Source of the DNA: Mycobacterium sp. MS1601
Lineage (GTDB): Bacteria; Actinomycetota; Actinomycetes; Mycobacteriales; Mycobacteriaceae
Direction: 5' to 3'
Assembly: GCF_001984215.1 (NCBI RefSeq)
Contig: NZ_CP019420.1
Coordinates: 6,138,001 to 6,202,000, forward strand
DNA: 64,000 bases
Every line of letters begins with the position of its first letter. Positions within the stretch are counted from its first letter, which is position 1. The notes beneath the pieces were generated by a model that saw nothing but the letters and a program-made list of their open reading frames with translations, did no database searches and was not told the DNA's origin. Positions 8,353-15,269 of the stretch are shown in pieces. Both the position numbers and the translations under genes were made by a program.

Positions 8353-8565
8353 ATGAGTGGTGGGAAGTTCGAAGTCGGCACCGCGGTGCGCACCACCGAT
8401 GATGCGCACCTCACCGGTCACATCGTCGAAGATTTCGGCGATCTCGCCGGCGTCGAGGTTATTGTCGACGCCCAGCAGACGGCGAAGTCACGCCGCTGGG
8501 CCGTCGCCCTCGACGACGGCACCATGGTGTTTCTCAACGACGACGGCATCGAACCCCTCAGCTGA
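8353..8565 (+). CDS. small conserved-looking hypothetical protein
   Basis: 70 residues starting MSGGKFEVGTAVRTTDD, acidic, and ending NDDGIEPLS. I do not recognise a named family. It looks like a compact beta-rich soluble protein, with no signal peptide or membrane segment. It stands alone between tetR and the hemerythrin gene. The preceding GGGTAT resembles a stress sigma -10 box, but no matching -35 was found. Confidence 0.6.
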   Translation: MSGGKFEVGTAVRTTDDAHLTGHIVEDFGDLAGVEVIVDAQQTAKSRRWAVALDDGTMVFLNDDGIEPLS

Positions 8566-8667
8566 CGTTCTTTCGTTTCACCACCCCATCGTCCGGGTAG
8601 GCCTTCGGCGGCGGCGCACAGCCCATCGCGCGCGCCGAATACACCCGACTATGCGTGGAGGTTTGCC

Positions 8668-9243
8668 GTGTCCGATTCAACGCCGTCGATGCCCGCCGTG
8701 TCCAGCAGTGCCGATGTTGTCGACTACCTGAAGGCACAGCACGAATCCATCAGGCAGCTGTTCACCGACACCCTGGATGCGCCCGACGCCGCCGCCCAAG
8801 AGCAATCCTTCAACCGGTTGCGCGCACTGCTGGCCGTGCACGAGACCGCCGAAGAGATGATTGTGCATCCTCGGGTACGCCGGAAGATCGACGGCGGGCC
8901 TGCGATCGTCGATGAGCGCCTGCACGAAGAGCACGACTCGAAAGTGGCACTGGCGCAGATAGAAAAGCTGGAATTCGGCACCGCGGAGTTCAGCAAAGCG
9001 GTGATTCATCTCCAGCAGGCCGTGCTGGCACACGCCGCAAAAGAGGAAGCCGAAGAGTTCACCCTGCTGCAGGACGAGCTCAGCGCTGACGAACGCGCCA
9101 AGCTGACCGCTGCGGTGCGGGCCGCCGAGCGCATAGCGCCCACCCATCCTCATCCGGGCGTGGAGTCTGCGGTGGCCAACTTCGCGCTGGGGCCGATCGC
9201 CTCCGTCATGGACCGCGCTCGGGATGCACTGACGCACCGCTGA
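8668..9243 (+). CDS. hemerythrin HHE domain-containing protein
   Basis: 191-residue cytoplasmic four-helix protein that probably binds a di-iron centre. Candidate ligands are spread over the helices: LKAQHESI, LLAVHETAEEMIVHP, DERLHEEHDSKVA and VLAHAAKEEAEEF, the standard HHE pattern of histidines with nearby glutamates. Mycobacterial relatives are linked to redox and nitrosative stress. GGAGG lies 8 nt before the GTG start. The C-terminus (residues 160-191) goes beyond the HHE core. It stands alone between small genes. Confidence 0.87.
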   Translation: MSDSTPSMPAVSSSADVVDYLKAQHESIRQLFTDTLDAPDAAAQEQSFNRLRALLAVHETAEEMIVHPRVRRKIDGGPAIVDERLHEEHDSKVALAQIEKLEFGTAEFSKAVIHLQQAVLAHAAKEEAEEFTLLQDELSADERAKLTAAVRAAERIAPTHPHPGVESAVANFALGPIASVMDRARDALTHR

Positions 9244-9295
9244 TGTGGCGAGACACCCCAGACCACCCGAGCCGTACGGGTGTCGCGCTCAACAG

Positions 9296-9484
9296 TCAGT
9301 GCCCGCTGCCCTCTGTGTCGTCGAAGAAGGACCACTGGCCGTCGTGCTCGACCTCCATGCGCCAGCCCAGTTCAGAATTGTCGGCCTGCTGGTCAACGAA
9401 CCAGGCATGGGCATCGCCGGCGCTCGCAATGTCTTTGGTGGCGACGACCGCACCGGTTGGGTCGAGCACTCGATAATTGGCCAC
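9296..9484 (-). CDS. 62-residue hypothetical protein
   Basis: Starts at a GTG (VANYRVLDPTGAVVATKD) with GGAG 6 nt upstream. That decides the start against longer in-frame options. Acidic and soluble, with aromatic pairs (HAWF, GWRMEVEHDGQWSFFDD). No family is recognised. It is the last gene of a minus-strand run with the SpoIIE-type phosphatase, so a stress role is possible by context only. Confidence 0.55.
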   Translation of the reverse strand: MANYRVLDPTGAVVATKDIASAGDAHAWFVDQQADNSELGWRMEVEHDGQWSFFDDTEGSGH

Positions 9485-9507
9485 TTTCAACTCCTTGTCA
9501 TCAATTG

Positions 9508-9885
9508 TCAGCCCATGAGTCCCATGGCGGGAACACCGAGACAGAACAAGCTCAACGCCAACAAGAACCAACCCGCGCCCTGCCATATGGGCCAAGTCCG
9601 TTCGGCTCGCCAATCCAGATACGTCTTGACGAAAGCTCCCACCGCGCCTGCGAATAGAACCAGCGGCGTGGCAACGCCCTTCGGAATCGACTCACGGTCC
9701 CCGCTCACGTACACGGCGAAGGCAACGCCGGCGAGTATCACGACTGCAGCCACATAAACTACGGCCGAGCGAAACGCGTGTGGGTCGTGCCAGCGCTTTT
9801 CGACATCGCGGTAAGAGATGGTGCCTCCAGCTGCTGTTGCATGCTCGTAGGTCCTTTGTCGGCTACCCATACGTTCTGCATCCAA
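9508..9885 (-). CDS. hypothetical membrane protein
   Basis: 125 residues. A soluble N-terminus of about 38 residues is followed by three hydrophobic segments: about 40-60 (AVVYVAAVVILAGVAFAVYV), 70-88 and 103-122. The loop TYLDWRAERTWPIWQGAGWF is rich in aromatics. No family is recognised. It sits 19 bp downstream of the DUF3072 gene and 23 bp upstream of the 62-residue gene, all on the minus strand. Confidence 0.6.
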   Translation of the reverse strand: MDAERMGSRQRTYEHATAAGGTISYRDVEKRWHDPHAFRSAVVYVAAVVILAGVAFAVYVSGDRESIPKGVATPLVLFAGAVGAFVKTYLDWRAERTWPIWQGAGWFLLALSLFCLGVPAMGLMG

Positions 9886-9904
9886 TCCGCAATCCGGCCA
9901 CCAC

Positions 9905-10123
9905 TCATTGCGACCCGCGTCCTGTCTCCCCCTGCAGCGTGTCGATGAGCTCGGAGGCTTGAGCCTTGGTCAGATCATCGGGAATCTCACGATCGGCCTC
10001 GTGGGCCAAGGTTTGCAGATAGCTGCGCTGCGGCCCCGTCATCGGCTCGTCGCCCGTCACCCAGTCCTCGGGATCCTTTTGCGGAGTTTCGTTCGGCGCC
10101 CGGTTGTGCTCTGTTTGTCCCAT
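9905..10123 (-). CDS. DUF3072 protein
   Basis: 72 residues starting MGQTEHNRAP. The core MTGPQRSYLQTLAHEA...LTKAQASELIDTLQ is the DUF3072 signature, a small helix-rich domain common in stress-related actinobacterial loci. Function unknown. A possible SigF-type promoter lies directly upstream, within the 36-bp gap after the SpoIIE-type phosphatase gene. The ATG at 10123 is chosen over an upstream in-frame start because of family length. Confidence 0.75.
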   Translation of the reverse strand: MGQTEHNRAPNETPQKDPEDWVTGDEPMTGPQRSYLQTLAHEADREIPDDLTKAQASELIDTLQGETGRGSQ

Positions 10124-10132
10124 GACGGACGT

Positions 10133-10158
10133 GTTCCCGTCGCACAAACGTTCGAAAC
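10133..10158 (-). promoter_or_regulatory. possible SigF-type promoter
   Basis: On the minus strand GTTTC (10158-10154), a 15-bp spacer and GGGAAC (10138-10133) resemble the mycobacterial SigF pattern GTTT-N15-17-GGGTA. It ends 9 nt before the DUF3072 ATG. The match to the -10 half is imperfect. Confidence 0.35.
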
Positions 10159-10159
10159 G

Positions 10160-11515
10160 TCAGGTCCTCGGCGAGGCGCCGAACGCCAGCAGGGCAACGT
10201 CGTCGCCGGGCTCCAACTTGGGAATCAAAGTGGCGAGATCGGCCACCAGCCCGGCCGCGCCCAGGTCAGCACGCTCCAGCGCGTACGCGGCCAGGCTCTC
10301 CTCACCGAACGGAGTCTCGCCGCGGCGTGCCTCGATGATTCCGTCGGTATAGAACAACAGCGTCTGACCGGGCCGCAGGTTGGCCGTGCACACGTCGAAC
10401 CTTGCGTTTGCCAGCGCACCCACCAGCATTCCGCCCGGCGAGCGAACCTGGCGCACCCAGGCCTGTCCGCTGTCCAGCAGCAGAGCGGGCGGGTGTCCAC
10501 CGGTGGCCATCGTCACCAAGAAGCCCTCACCATCTGGATGTGGTTGCAACGTCCCGTAGAGCACCGTGCAGAAGCGGCGCGGTTCGATCTCACGCAGCAG
10601 CACCGTATTGAGCTGCGACAGAGCCTCTTTGGGGTCGTCGCAGTGCAACGCAGCCGCGCGCAGGGTGTAACGGATCAACGAAGTCGCGACCGCCGCACCG
10701 ACACCGTGCCCTTCGACATCGCCGATGAAGAACGCCCAACGCTCACCACCGAGTGCAAAGACGTCGTAGAAGTCGCCACCGACCTGGCGCGCCGACGCGG
10801 GGTGGTAGTGGCAGGCCAAGTCCAGCCCGTCGATCTTGGGCAGCGTCGGCGGAAGCAGCGTCTTCTGGAGCGCGGTGGCGAACTCCTGGATGACATCACG
10901 CTCGCGCTCAGCGATGTCCCGGTCGACGCGGGCCTCGTCGCGGGCCGTGACAGCATCGTCTCGATCGGTTTGCGCATGGTCGCGCATCCGGCGTTCGTTG
11001 CGTAGCGCCTCCAGTGAGAGCAGCCGCCATTCCAATTGCTCCATGACGATGGCCGCAAGATCCTCCAGCACCGCCAGCTCACGATCGGCTGCTGGATGAA
11101 CTTGCGAATCCATCACGGCCACGGTGCCCAACCGATGCCCGTCAGAGGTGGTGATGGGCGCGCAAGCGTAGAACCGGATGCCGTGCATGCGGACGAAGGG
11201 GTTGTGCGCCGTGCGTGGATCGGCCAGCGCATCGGACATGGTGTGCGGAATCTGGTCGGTGATGACGGCGGCGCACAGCCCCTCGTCCGGGGCCACCTGG
11301 CGGACCTCCGCATCCAGTCCATGGGCAGCCATGAACCAAATCCGGTCCCGATCCACAATGGATACCTTCGCCATGGGCACGCCGCACACCCGAGCGGCCA
11401 GCGCCGCGATGCGGTCAAACACCCGGTCGGGCGGGACGTCCAGGATCCGATAGCGCTCGACGGCACGTTGCCGCGCGTCATCGGCGCTGCGGCCTGGCGC
11501 CGACGTCCCGGACAT
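10160..11515 (-). CDS. GAF-SpoIIE (PP2C) serine phosphatase
   Basis: 451 residues. A GAF sensor lies at about 20-155 (VPMAKVSIVDRDRIWF, FYACAPI, LGTVAVMDS). A coiled-coil linker follows at about 165-215 (RDHAQTDRDDAVTARDEARVDRD). The C-terminal SpoIIE/PP2C domain carries metal-site motifs RQVGGDFYDVF and FIGDVEGHGVGAA, then TGGHPPAL, FYTDGIIEAR and PGDDVALL. Such RsbU-like enzymes dephosphorylate an anti-sigma antagonist. GAAGG lies upstream of the ATG. The RsbW-like kinase is the preceding gene, 100 bp away. Confidence 0.9.
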   Translation of the reverse strand: MSGTSAPGRSADDARQRAVERYRILDVPPDRVFDRIAALAARVCGVPMAKVSIVDRDRIWFMAAHGLDAEVRQVAPDEGLCAAVITDQIPHTMSDALADPRTAHNPFVRMHGIRFYACAPITTSDGHRLGTVAVMDSQVHPAADRELAVLEDLAAIVMEQLEWRLLSLEALRNERRMRDHAQTDRDDAVTARDEARVDRDIAERERDVIQEFATALQKTLLPPTLPKIDGLDLACHYHPASARQVGGDFYDVFALGGERWAFFIGDVEGHGVGAAVATSLIRYTLRAAALHCDDPKEALSQLNTVLLREIEPRRFCTVLYGTLQPHPDGEGFLVTMATGGHPPALLLDSGQAWVRQVRSPGGMLVGALANARFDVCTANLRPGQTLLFYTDGIIEARRGETPFGEESLAAYALERADLGAAGLVADLATLIPKLEPGDDVALLAFGASPRT

Positions 11516-11615
11516 GATGCACCTTCGGATCGGTGGGTCACTCGGACGCAACCCGACAGAACGATTTTGCCAAATGCACCAACGACAGCGTGTGACACCA
11601 CGATGACCGCTTGCG

Positions 11616-12047
11616 TCAGACCCGGGTCATCGCCATTCCGTAAACGAGCTCCACGGTGGTACCACTGGTTCGGCGCTCGATGATGCAACGGTCTGCGAGC
11701 GCCCGCATCAGGGCGATACCACGACCGCGGATGTCGTTCGGGTCGGGCGGCGGAGGGTCACGCCAGGTGCCACGGTCGGCGATGGACACGGAGATCGATT
11801 GCGCAGCAGGGTCATATACCGCGCGCAATGTCATGGCACCGTCGTCGGCGCGCTGCCGGTAGGCGTGGTCGGCGCAGTTGGCCAACGCTTCGTAGACGCT
11901 GGTGAGAATGTCGCTGAGCAGGGTGGGTGTCACCTCGACGACCTGCTTCAACCACGCGTAGAGATCGTCACGCAACGCCGCGGCGGTGCGTGCATCGGCG
12001 GGTCCGGCGCGCACCAGTTGTTCTTCGGGGTGCGGCGACGGATTCAT
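11616..12047 (-). CDS. RsbW-like anti-sigma factor / serine kinase (HATPase)
   Basis: 143-residue GHKL-fold ATPase. The N box is EALANCADHAYR, the G1 box DRGTWRDP and the G2 box RGRGIALM, followed by the TTVELVY strand. Proteins of this type bind a sigma factor or phosphorylate an antagonist. Paired with the SpoIIE-type phosphatase next door it forms half of a partner-switching circuit. No STAS antagonist or sigma gene is adjacent, so its partners are encoded elsewhere. Confidence 0.88.
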   Translation of the reverse strand: MNPSPHPEEQLVRAGPADARTAAALRDDLYAWLKQVVEVTPTLLSDILTSVYEALANCADHAYRQRADDGAMTLRAVYDPAAQSISVSIADRGTWRDPPPPDPNDIRGRGIALMRALADRCIIERRTSGTTVELVYGMAMTRV

Positions 12048-12193
12048 GTCTGGTTAGTTACCCAGTCGACCCGACCTTCAGACTACTTTTGCCCAACGTC
12101 ACTCGACTGAGATGTTGCCGGTAGGTGTGCGCGGCGCAGAGCTGCGGACGGATCTGCCGAACGGGCAGATGATACGGCTGAGCGGGTATGACG

Positions 12194-12268
12194 TGGTGGT
12201 CCCGGCTGGTATCGAACCAGCGACCTTCCGCGTGTGAGGCGGACGCTCTCCCACTGAGCTACGAGACC
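12194..12268 (-). tRNA. tRNA-Val (anticodon CAC)
   Basis: Complete cloverleaf on the minus strand: acceptor GGTCTCG pairing with CGGGACC, D-arm GCTC/GAGC, anticodon stem TCCGC/GCGGA with loop CTCACAC, T-arm GCTGG TTCGATA CCAGC. Discriminator A is followed by an encoded CCA (12196-12194). It reads GUG codons. Confidence 0.96.
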
Positions 12269-12455
12269 GTGAGACGAGCCAGAACACTAGCACGGACTCC
12301 GCGTTGTACCGGAATCCGCCGGTCAGTGGACCTGCCCGCGATGCTACGTGCGCTTAACCGGGTCCCTCTATACTCGGCGGTAACAAGCCGTCCAACAGTT
12401 CACCGGCGGCCGGCCCGGCCGTCACTTCGATGGCACCAGACGTTTCGACAGGACC

Positions 12456-12668
12456 ATGAGCATCGACAGTTCCGTGAGCACCGACGCGCCCGCCCCGGCC
12501 ACCACAGCGCCCGATATCGATGCATCCGTCGAGGGCGCCGTCGAACAGCCCGAGGACGACTACGCCACCACCGCCGGCGGACCGACGATGATCTGGATCT
12601 TCACCGGCCTCTTCGTGCTGGTGACATGGCTGCGGCGACGCCATCGCAAGCGCCGCCAATCTCACTGA
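12456..12668 (+). CDS. small single-pass membrane protein
   Basis: 70 residues. An acidic, Ala/Pro/Thr-rich N-terminus of about 40 residues (MSIDSSVSTDAPAPATT) is followed by one membrane helix at about 44-59 (MIWIFTGLFVLVTWL) and a strongly basic tail (RRRHRKRRQSH). By the positive-inside rule the N-terminus is outside. ACAGGA lies just before the ATG, and a TATACT box sits at 12369-12374. No family name is recognised. Confidence 0.62.
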   Translation: MSIDSSVSTDAPAPATTAPDIDASVEGAVEQPEDDYATTAGGPTMIWIFTGLFVLVTWLRRRHRKRRQSH

Positions 12669-12686
12669 TTCGCAACGCTTCTCACA

Positions 12687-12827
12687 TCATTTCTCGTCGC
12701 CGGGTAACTCGATGGGCGGGGGCAGCGGCGGCGATTTCTTCAGCCACTCCTTCATCCGCATCAGCTGACTGATCACCAGGGCGACGCCGGCGAAGGCGAT
12801 CACCCCGATGACGATGGCCGTGGTCAC
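12687..12827 (-). CDS. 46-residue single-pass membrane peptide
   Basis: Translation from the GTG at 12827 gives TTAIVIGVIAFAGVALVIS (one membrane helix), then QLMRMKEWLKK and a proline-rich end (SPPLPPPIELPGDEK). GGGAGG (12839-12834) stands 6 nt before this start, the best ribosome binding site nearby. It is convergent with the 70-residue membrane protein gene. Function unknown. A short frame could be chance, but the combination of helix, basic flank and strong ribosome binding site supports it. Confidence 0.55.
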   Translation of the reverse strand: MTTAIVIGVIAFAGVALVISQLMRMKEWLKKSPPLPPPIELPGDEK

Positions 12828-12945
12828 CACACACCTCCCACTGGAATAACCCTCTTCAACCACACGCTACTCACCCCGCGCGAGCCATATGCGCGAGTAG
12901 ACATGAGAGAGCACGGTCAAACAGGGACCAGCAGGGAGGAACACC

Positions 12946-13959
12946 ATGGCACGTCATCAGGCGGTACATGTCGCATCAGCGGGAGCGGCCCTGGAACTTG
13001 CCGAGGTGGACACCAGCCCGCCGGGGCGCGACCACGTCCGCATCGCGGTGCAGGCCTGCGGTGTCTGTGGCACCGACCATGCGTTCGTCAACGGCGCCTT
13101 CCCTGGCCTGACCTGGCCACTGACGCCGGGACACGAGATCGCCGGCACCATTGCCGAAGTCGGTGAGGGAGTGCAGGACTACGCGGTGGGTGACCGGGTG
13201 GCGGTCGGCTGGTTCGGCGGGCACTGCGGCCGTTGCATCCCGTGCCATCAAGGCGATTTCATCCACTGCGCCAACGGGCAGGTACCCAGCTGGCATTACC
13301 CCGGCGGATATGCCGAATCGGTGACCGCACCGGCCAACGCGCTGGCCCGCATCCCCGACGAGTTGTCCTTTGTCGAGGCGGCGCCGATGAGCTGCGCCGG
13401 TGTGACCGTGTTTCACGGCCTGCGTGAGACCAAGGCCAAACCCGGTGACCGCGTGGCAATCCTGGGCCTCGGCGGGCTCGGACACCTCGGTGTGCAGTTC
13501 GCCCGCGCCATGGGCTTCGAGACCATTGCCGTGGCCCGCGGCGCCGACAAAGCCGCCGACGCACTCGATCTGGGTGCCCACCACTATGTCGACTCCACCG
13601 CCGGCGACCCGGCCGAGGCGCTGCAGGCGCTCGGCGGTGTCAAGGTTGTTCTGGCGACGGCCGCCAACTCCGCGGCGATGGGCGCCACCGTAGGCGGACT
13701 GCTGCCGCGCGGTGAACTGATCGTGGTGGGCGTGACACCCGATCCCCTGCCCATCAGTCCGCTGCAGCTGATCACGCCCGGCCTGAGCGTCACTGGGCAC
13801 CCGTCCGGCACTGCCCGCGACGTCGAGGAGACCATGCAGTTCGCCGTGCAGTCCGGGGTGCGCGCCCGCGTGCAGGAGCTGCCGCTGGCGCAAGCCGCCG
13901 AGGCCTATGCCGCGATGGACCAGGGCCGGGCGCGCTACCGCATGGTGCTGACCGTCTGA
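12946..13959 (+). CDS. zinc-dependent alcohol dehydrogenase
   Basis: 337-residue medium-chain dehydrogenase. Catalytic zinc ligands lie in CGVCGTDH (first Cys) and GHEIAGTIAEVGEGV (His-Glu). The structural zinc cysteines are CGRCIPCHQGDFIHC. The Rossmann motif is GLGGLGHLGVQ, and MSCAGVTVF matches the AdhP/AdhA-like subgroup. It oxidises an alcohol or reduces an aldehyde with NAD(P)H; the natural substrate is unknown. GGGAGGA precedes the ATG. It is monocistronic by spacing. Confidence 0.92.
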   Translation: MARHQAVHVASAGAALELAEVDTSPPGRDHVRIAVQACGVCGTDHAFVNGAFPGLTWPLTPGHEIAGTIAEVGEGVQDYAVGDRVAVGWFGGHCGRCIPCHQGDFIHCANGQVPSWHYPGGYAESVTAPANALARIPDELSFVEAAPMSCAGVTVFHGLRETKAKPGDRVAILGLGGLGHLGVQFARAMGFETIAVARGADKAADALDLGAHHYVDSTAGDPAEALQALGGVKVVLATAANSAAMGATVGGLLPRGELIVVGVTPDPLPISPLQLITPGLSVTGHPSGTARDVEETMQFAVQSGVRARVQELPLAQAAEAYAAMDQGRARYRMVLTV

Positions 13960-14020
13960 CACGTCGACAGTTCATCGCTTCGTCCTGCTCAGGACGCCTC
14001 CCGCCGCTAGGGTCTGCCTC

Positions 14021-14431
14021 ATGGTCCGCCCGGTGTTGCTGGTTGCCGCCGCGGTCGCGTGGGTGGGGTGGGCCGCTCCTGCCCAGGCCGAGAGCCCGGT
14101 CGGGTTCACCTCGCCCAGCGGCAACATAGGCTGCTACGTCGACTACGACTACGTGCGCTGCGATATCGCCGAACGCGACTGGGCTCCCCCGCCGCGCCCT
14201 GCCGACTGCGAGTTCGACTACGGCCAGGGCATCTCGTTCGGCGCAGAGGCTCCTGCGGCCTTCGTCTGCGCCGGCGACACCACGCTGTGGGCGGGCGAAC
14301 CACTGGAATTCGGGCAGACCGTCGGCGCAGGTCCGATGCTGTGCACCAGCCTGGAGTCCGGCGTCACATGCCACGACACCATCACCGGCGCCGGATTCAC
14401 GATTTCACGACAGGCATACGAGCTGTTCTGA
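14021..14431 (+). CDS. secreted DUF6636-like protein
   Basis: 136 residues with a Sec signal peptide of about 23 residues (VRPVLLVAAAVAWVGWAAPAQA, cleavage after AQA). The mature part starts ESPVGFTSPSGNIGC and has six cysteines, enough for three disulfides. FTSPSGNIGCY and the C-terminal TGAGFTISRQAYELF fit actinobacterial DUF6636-type exported proteins; function unknown. TAGGGT at 14008-14013 lies 7 nt before the ATG with no ribosome binding site, suggesting a leaderless mRNA. Confidence 0.75.
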   Translation: MVRPVLLVAAAVAWVGWAAPAQAESPVGFTSPSGNIGCYVDYDYVRCDIAERDWAPPPRPADCEFDYGQGISFGAEAPAAFVCAGDTTLWAGEPLEFGQTVGAGPMLCTSLESGVTCHDTITGAGFTISRQAYELF

Positions 14432-14511
14432 GCCCGTTCGCCGCCTCGACACCCCTGCCGAGCAAGGGATTTGTGTCTGTTGAGGTTTCTGCACTAGTGT
14501 CATGCCTCGCA

Positions 14512-14532
14512 ACGAGCGACGATCTCGCTCGT
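14512..14532 (+). other. leader hairpin ahead of the tRNA cluster
   Basis: ACGAGCGA and TCGCTCGT form a perfect 8-bp stem with a 5-nt loop, 6 nt before tRNA-Gly. A plausible promoter precedes it (TTGTGT at 14471, TAGTGT at 14495, 18-bp spacer). The hairpin may mark the 5' leader for processing; no function is shown. Confidence 0.4.
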
Positions 14533-14537
14533 GGCAC

Positions 14538-14610
14538 GCGGATGTAGCGCAGTTGGTAGCGCATCACCTTGCCAAGGTGAGGGTCGCGGGTTCGAATCCC
14601 GTCATCCGCT
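14538..14610 (+). tRNA. tRNA-Gly (anticodon GCC)
   Basis: Acceptor GCGGATG pairs with CATCCGC. The anticodon stem TCACC/GGTGA carries loop TTGCCAA, and the T-loop is TTCGAAT. Discriminator T at 14610; CCA is not encoded. First of three clustered plus-strand tRNAs, an arrangement (Gly, Cys, Val) also known from M. tuberculosis as I recall. Confidence 0.96.
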
Positions 14611-14636
14611 CGAGGGTGTAGAGGCATCAACCCCAT

Positions 14637-14710
14637 GGTGGAGTGGCCGAGTGGTGAGGCAACGGCCTGCAAAGCCGTGCACACGGGTTCGATTCCCGTC
14701 TCCACCTCCA
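14637..14710 (+). tRNA. tRNA-Cys (anticodon GCA)
   Basis: Acceptor GGTGGAG pairs with CTCCACC. The anticodon stem ACGGC/GCCGT carries loop CTGCAAA, and the T-arm is CGGG TTCGATT CCCG. Discriminator T is followed by an encoded CCA (14708-14710). Confidence 0.96.
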
Positions 14711-14723
14711 CCAGATTCACCCG

Positions 14724-14798
14724 GCGCGATTAGCTCAGCGGGAGAGCGCTTCCCTGACACGGAAGAGGTCACTGGTTCAATCCCAGTATCGCGCACCA
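14724..14798 (+). tRNA. tRNA-Val (anticodon GAC)
   Basis: Acceptor GCGCGAT pairs with ATCGCGC. D-arm GCTC/GAGC, anticodon stem CTTCC/GGAAG with loop CTGACAC, T-arm ACTGG TTCAATC CCAGT. Discriminator A is followed by an encoded CCA. It reads GUC/GUU codons and complements the CAC isoacceptor at 12194. Confidence 0.96.
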
Positions 14799-15053
14799 TA
14801 GTTCTCGCAGTTCAGAGCCAGGTGTGCTCGGTCATCAGATGGCGGTTCCTCCGCGCGGAAGACGCAGGTCCCCATCCTGGCAACTCGACGGGGACGCACC
14901 CGCAATCACCACGCAGGGCCTCGATCACGTCGCGATAGGGTCGCGCGCCGAACATTGTCCGCGGAGAAACAAAGCCTCCCCACAGCCCCTGCTCAGTAGT
15001 TTGTCGGTGCCTGGTGCCAGAGTGACAGAAGGTAATCACGGAAGGACCCCGAC

Positions 15054-15269
15054 ATGCCTTTCACCCCAGTCGCCGAGACCGGCAGCGTGCCCGACAGCTG
15101 GCGTTCGCTGGCCCCCCAGCTCACCCCTGCGCAGGTGCGACGCCTCGCCGCCATGGAGCGTCACCCGGCCTACACAGGGCGACCCGGTTTCCTGGTGCTC
15201 GAAGCGCTCGAGTACGTACAACCAGGCTGGGCGGCCGACTACCTCACCGCACGGGCCACCAGCCGCTGA
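15054..15269 (+). CDS. 71-residue hypothetical protein
   Basis: Starts MPFTPVAETGSVPDSWRSLAP, with GGAAGGA about 8 nt before the ATG. Soluble and helical, with LTPAQVRRLAAMERHPAYTGRPGF and a short tail. I do not recognise the family. Its stop abuts that of the convergent monooxygenase gene with no gap. The 255 bp before it, back to tRNA-Val, shows no supported gene. Confidence 0.6.
   Translation: MPFTPVAETGSVPDSWRSLAPQLTPAQVRRLAAMERHPAYTGRPGFLVLEALEYVQPGWAADYLTARATSR

Noticed and set aside
14812..15039. Minus-strand frame between tRNA-Val and the 71-residue gene (ARPYRDVIEALRGDCGC)
   Set aside because: No ribosome binding site at any start and no recognisable feature. Possible, but below the bar for a feature.
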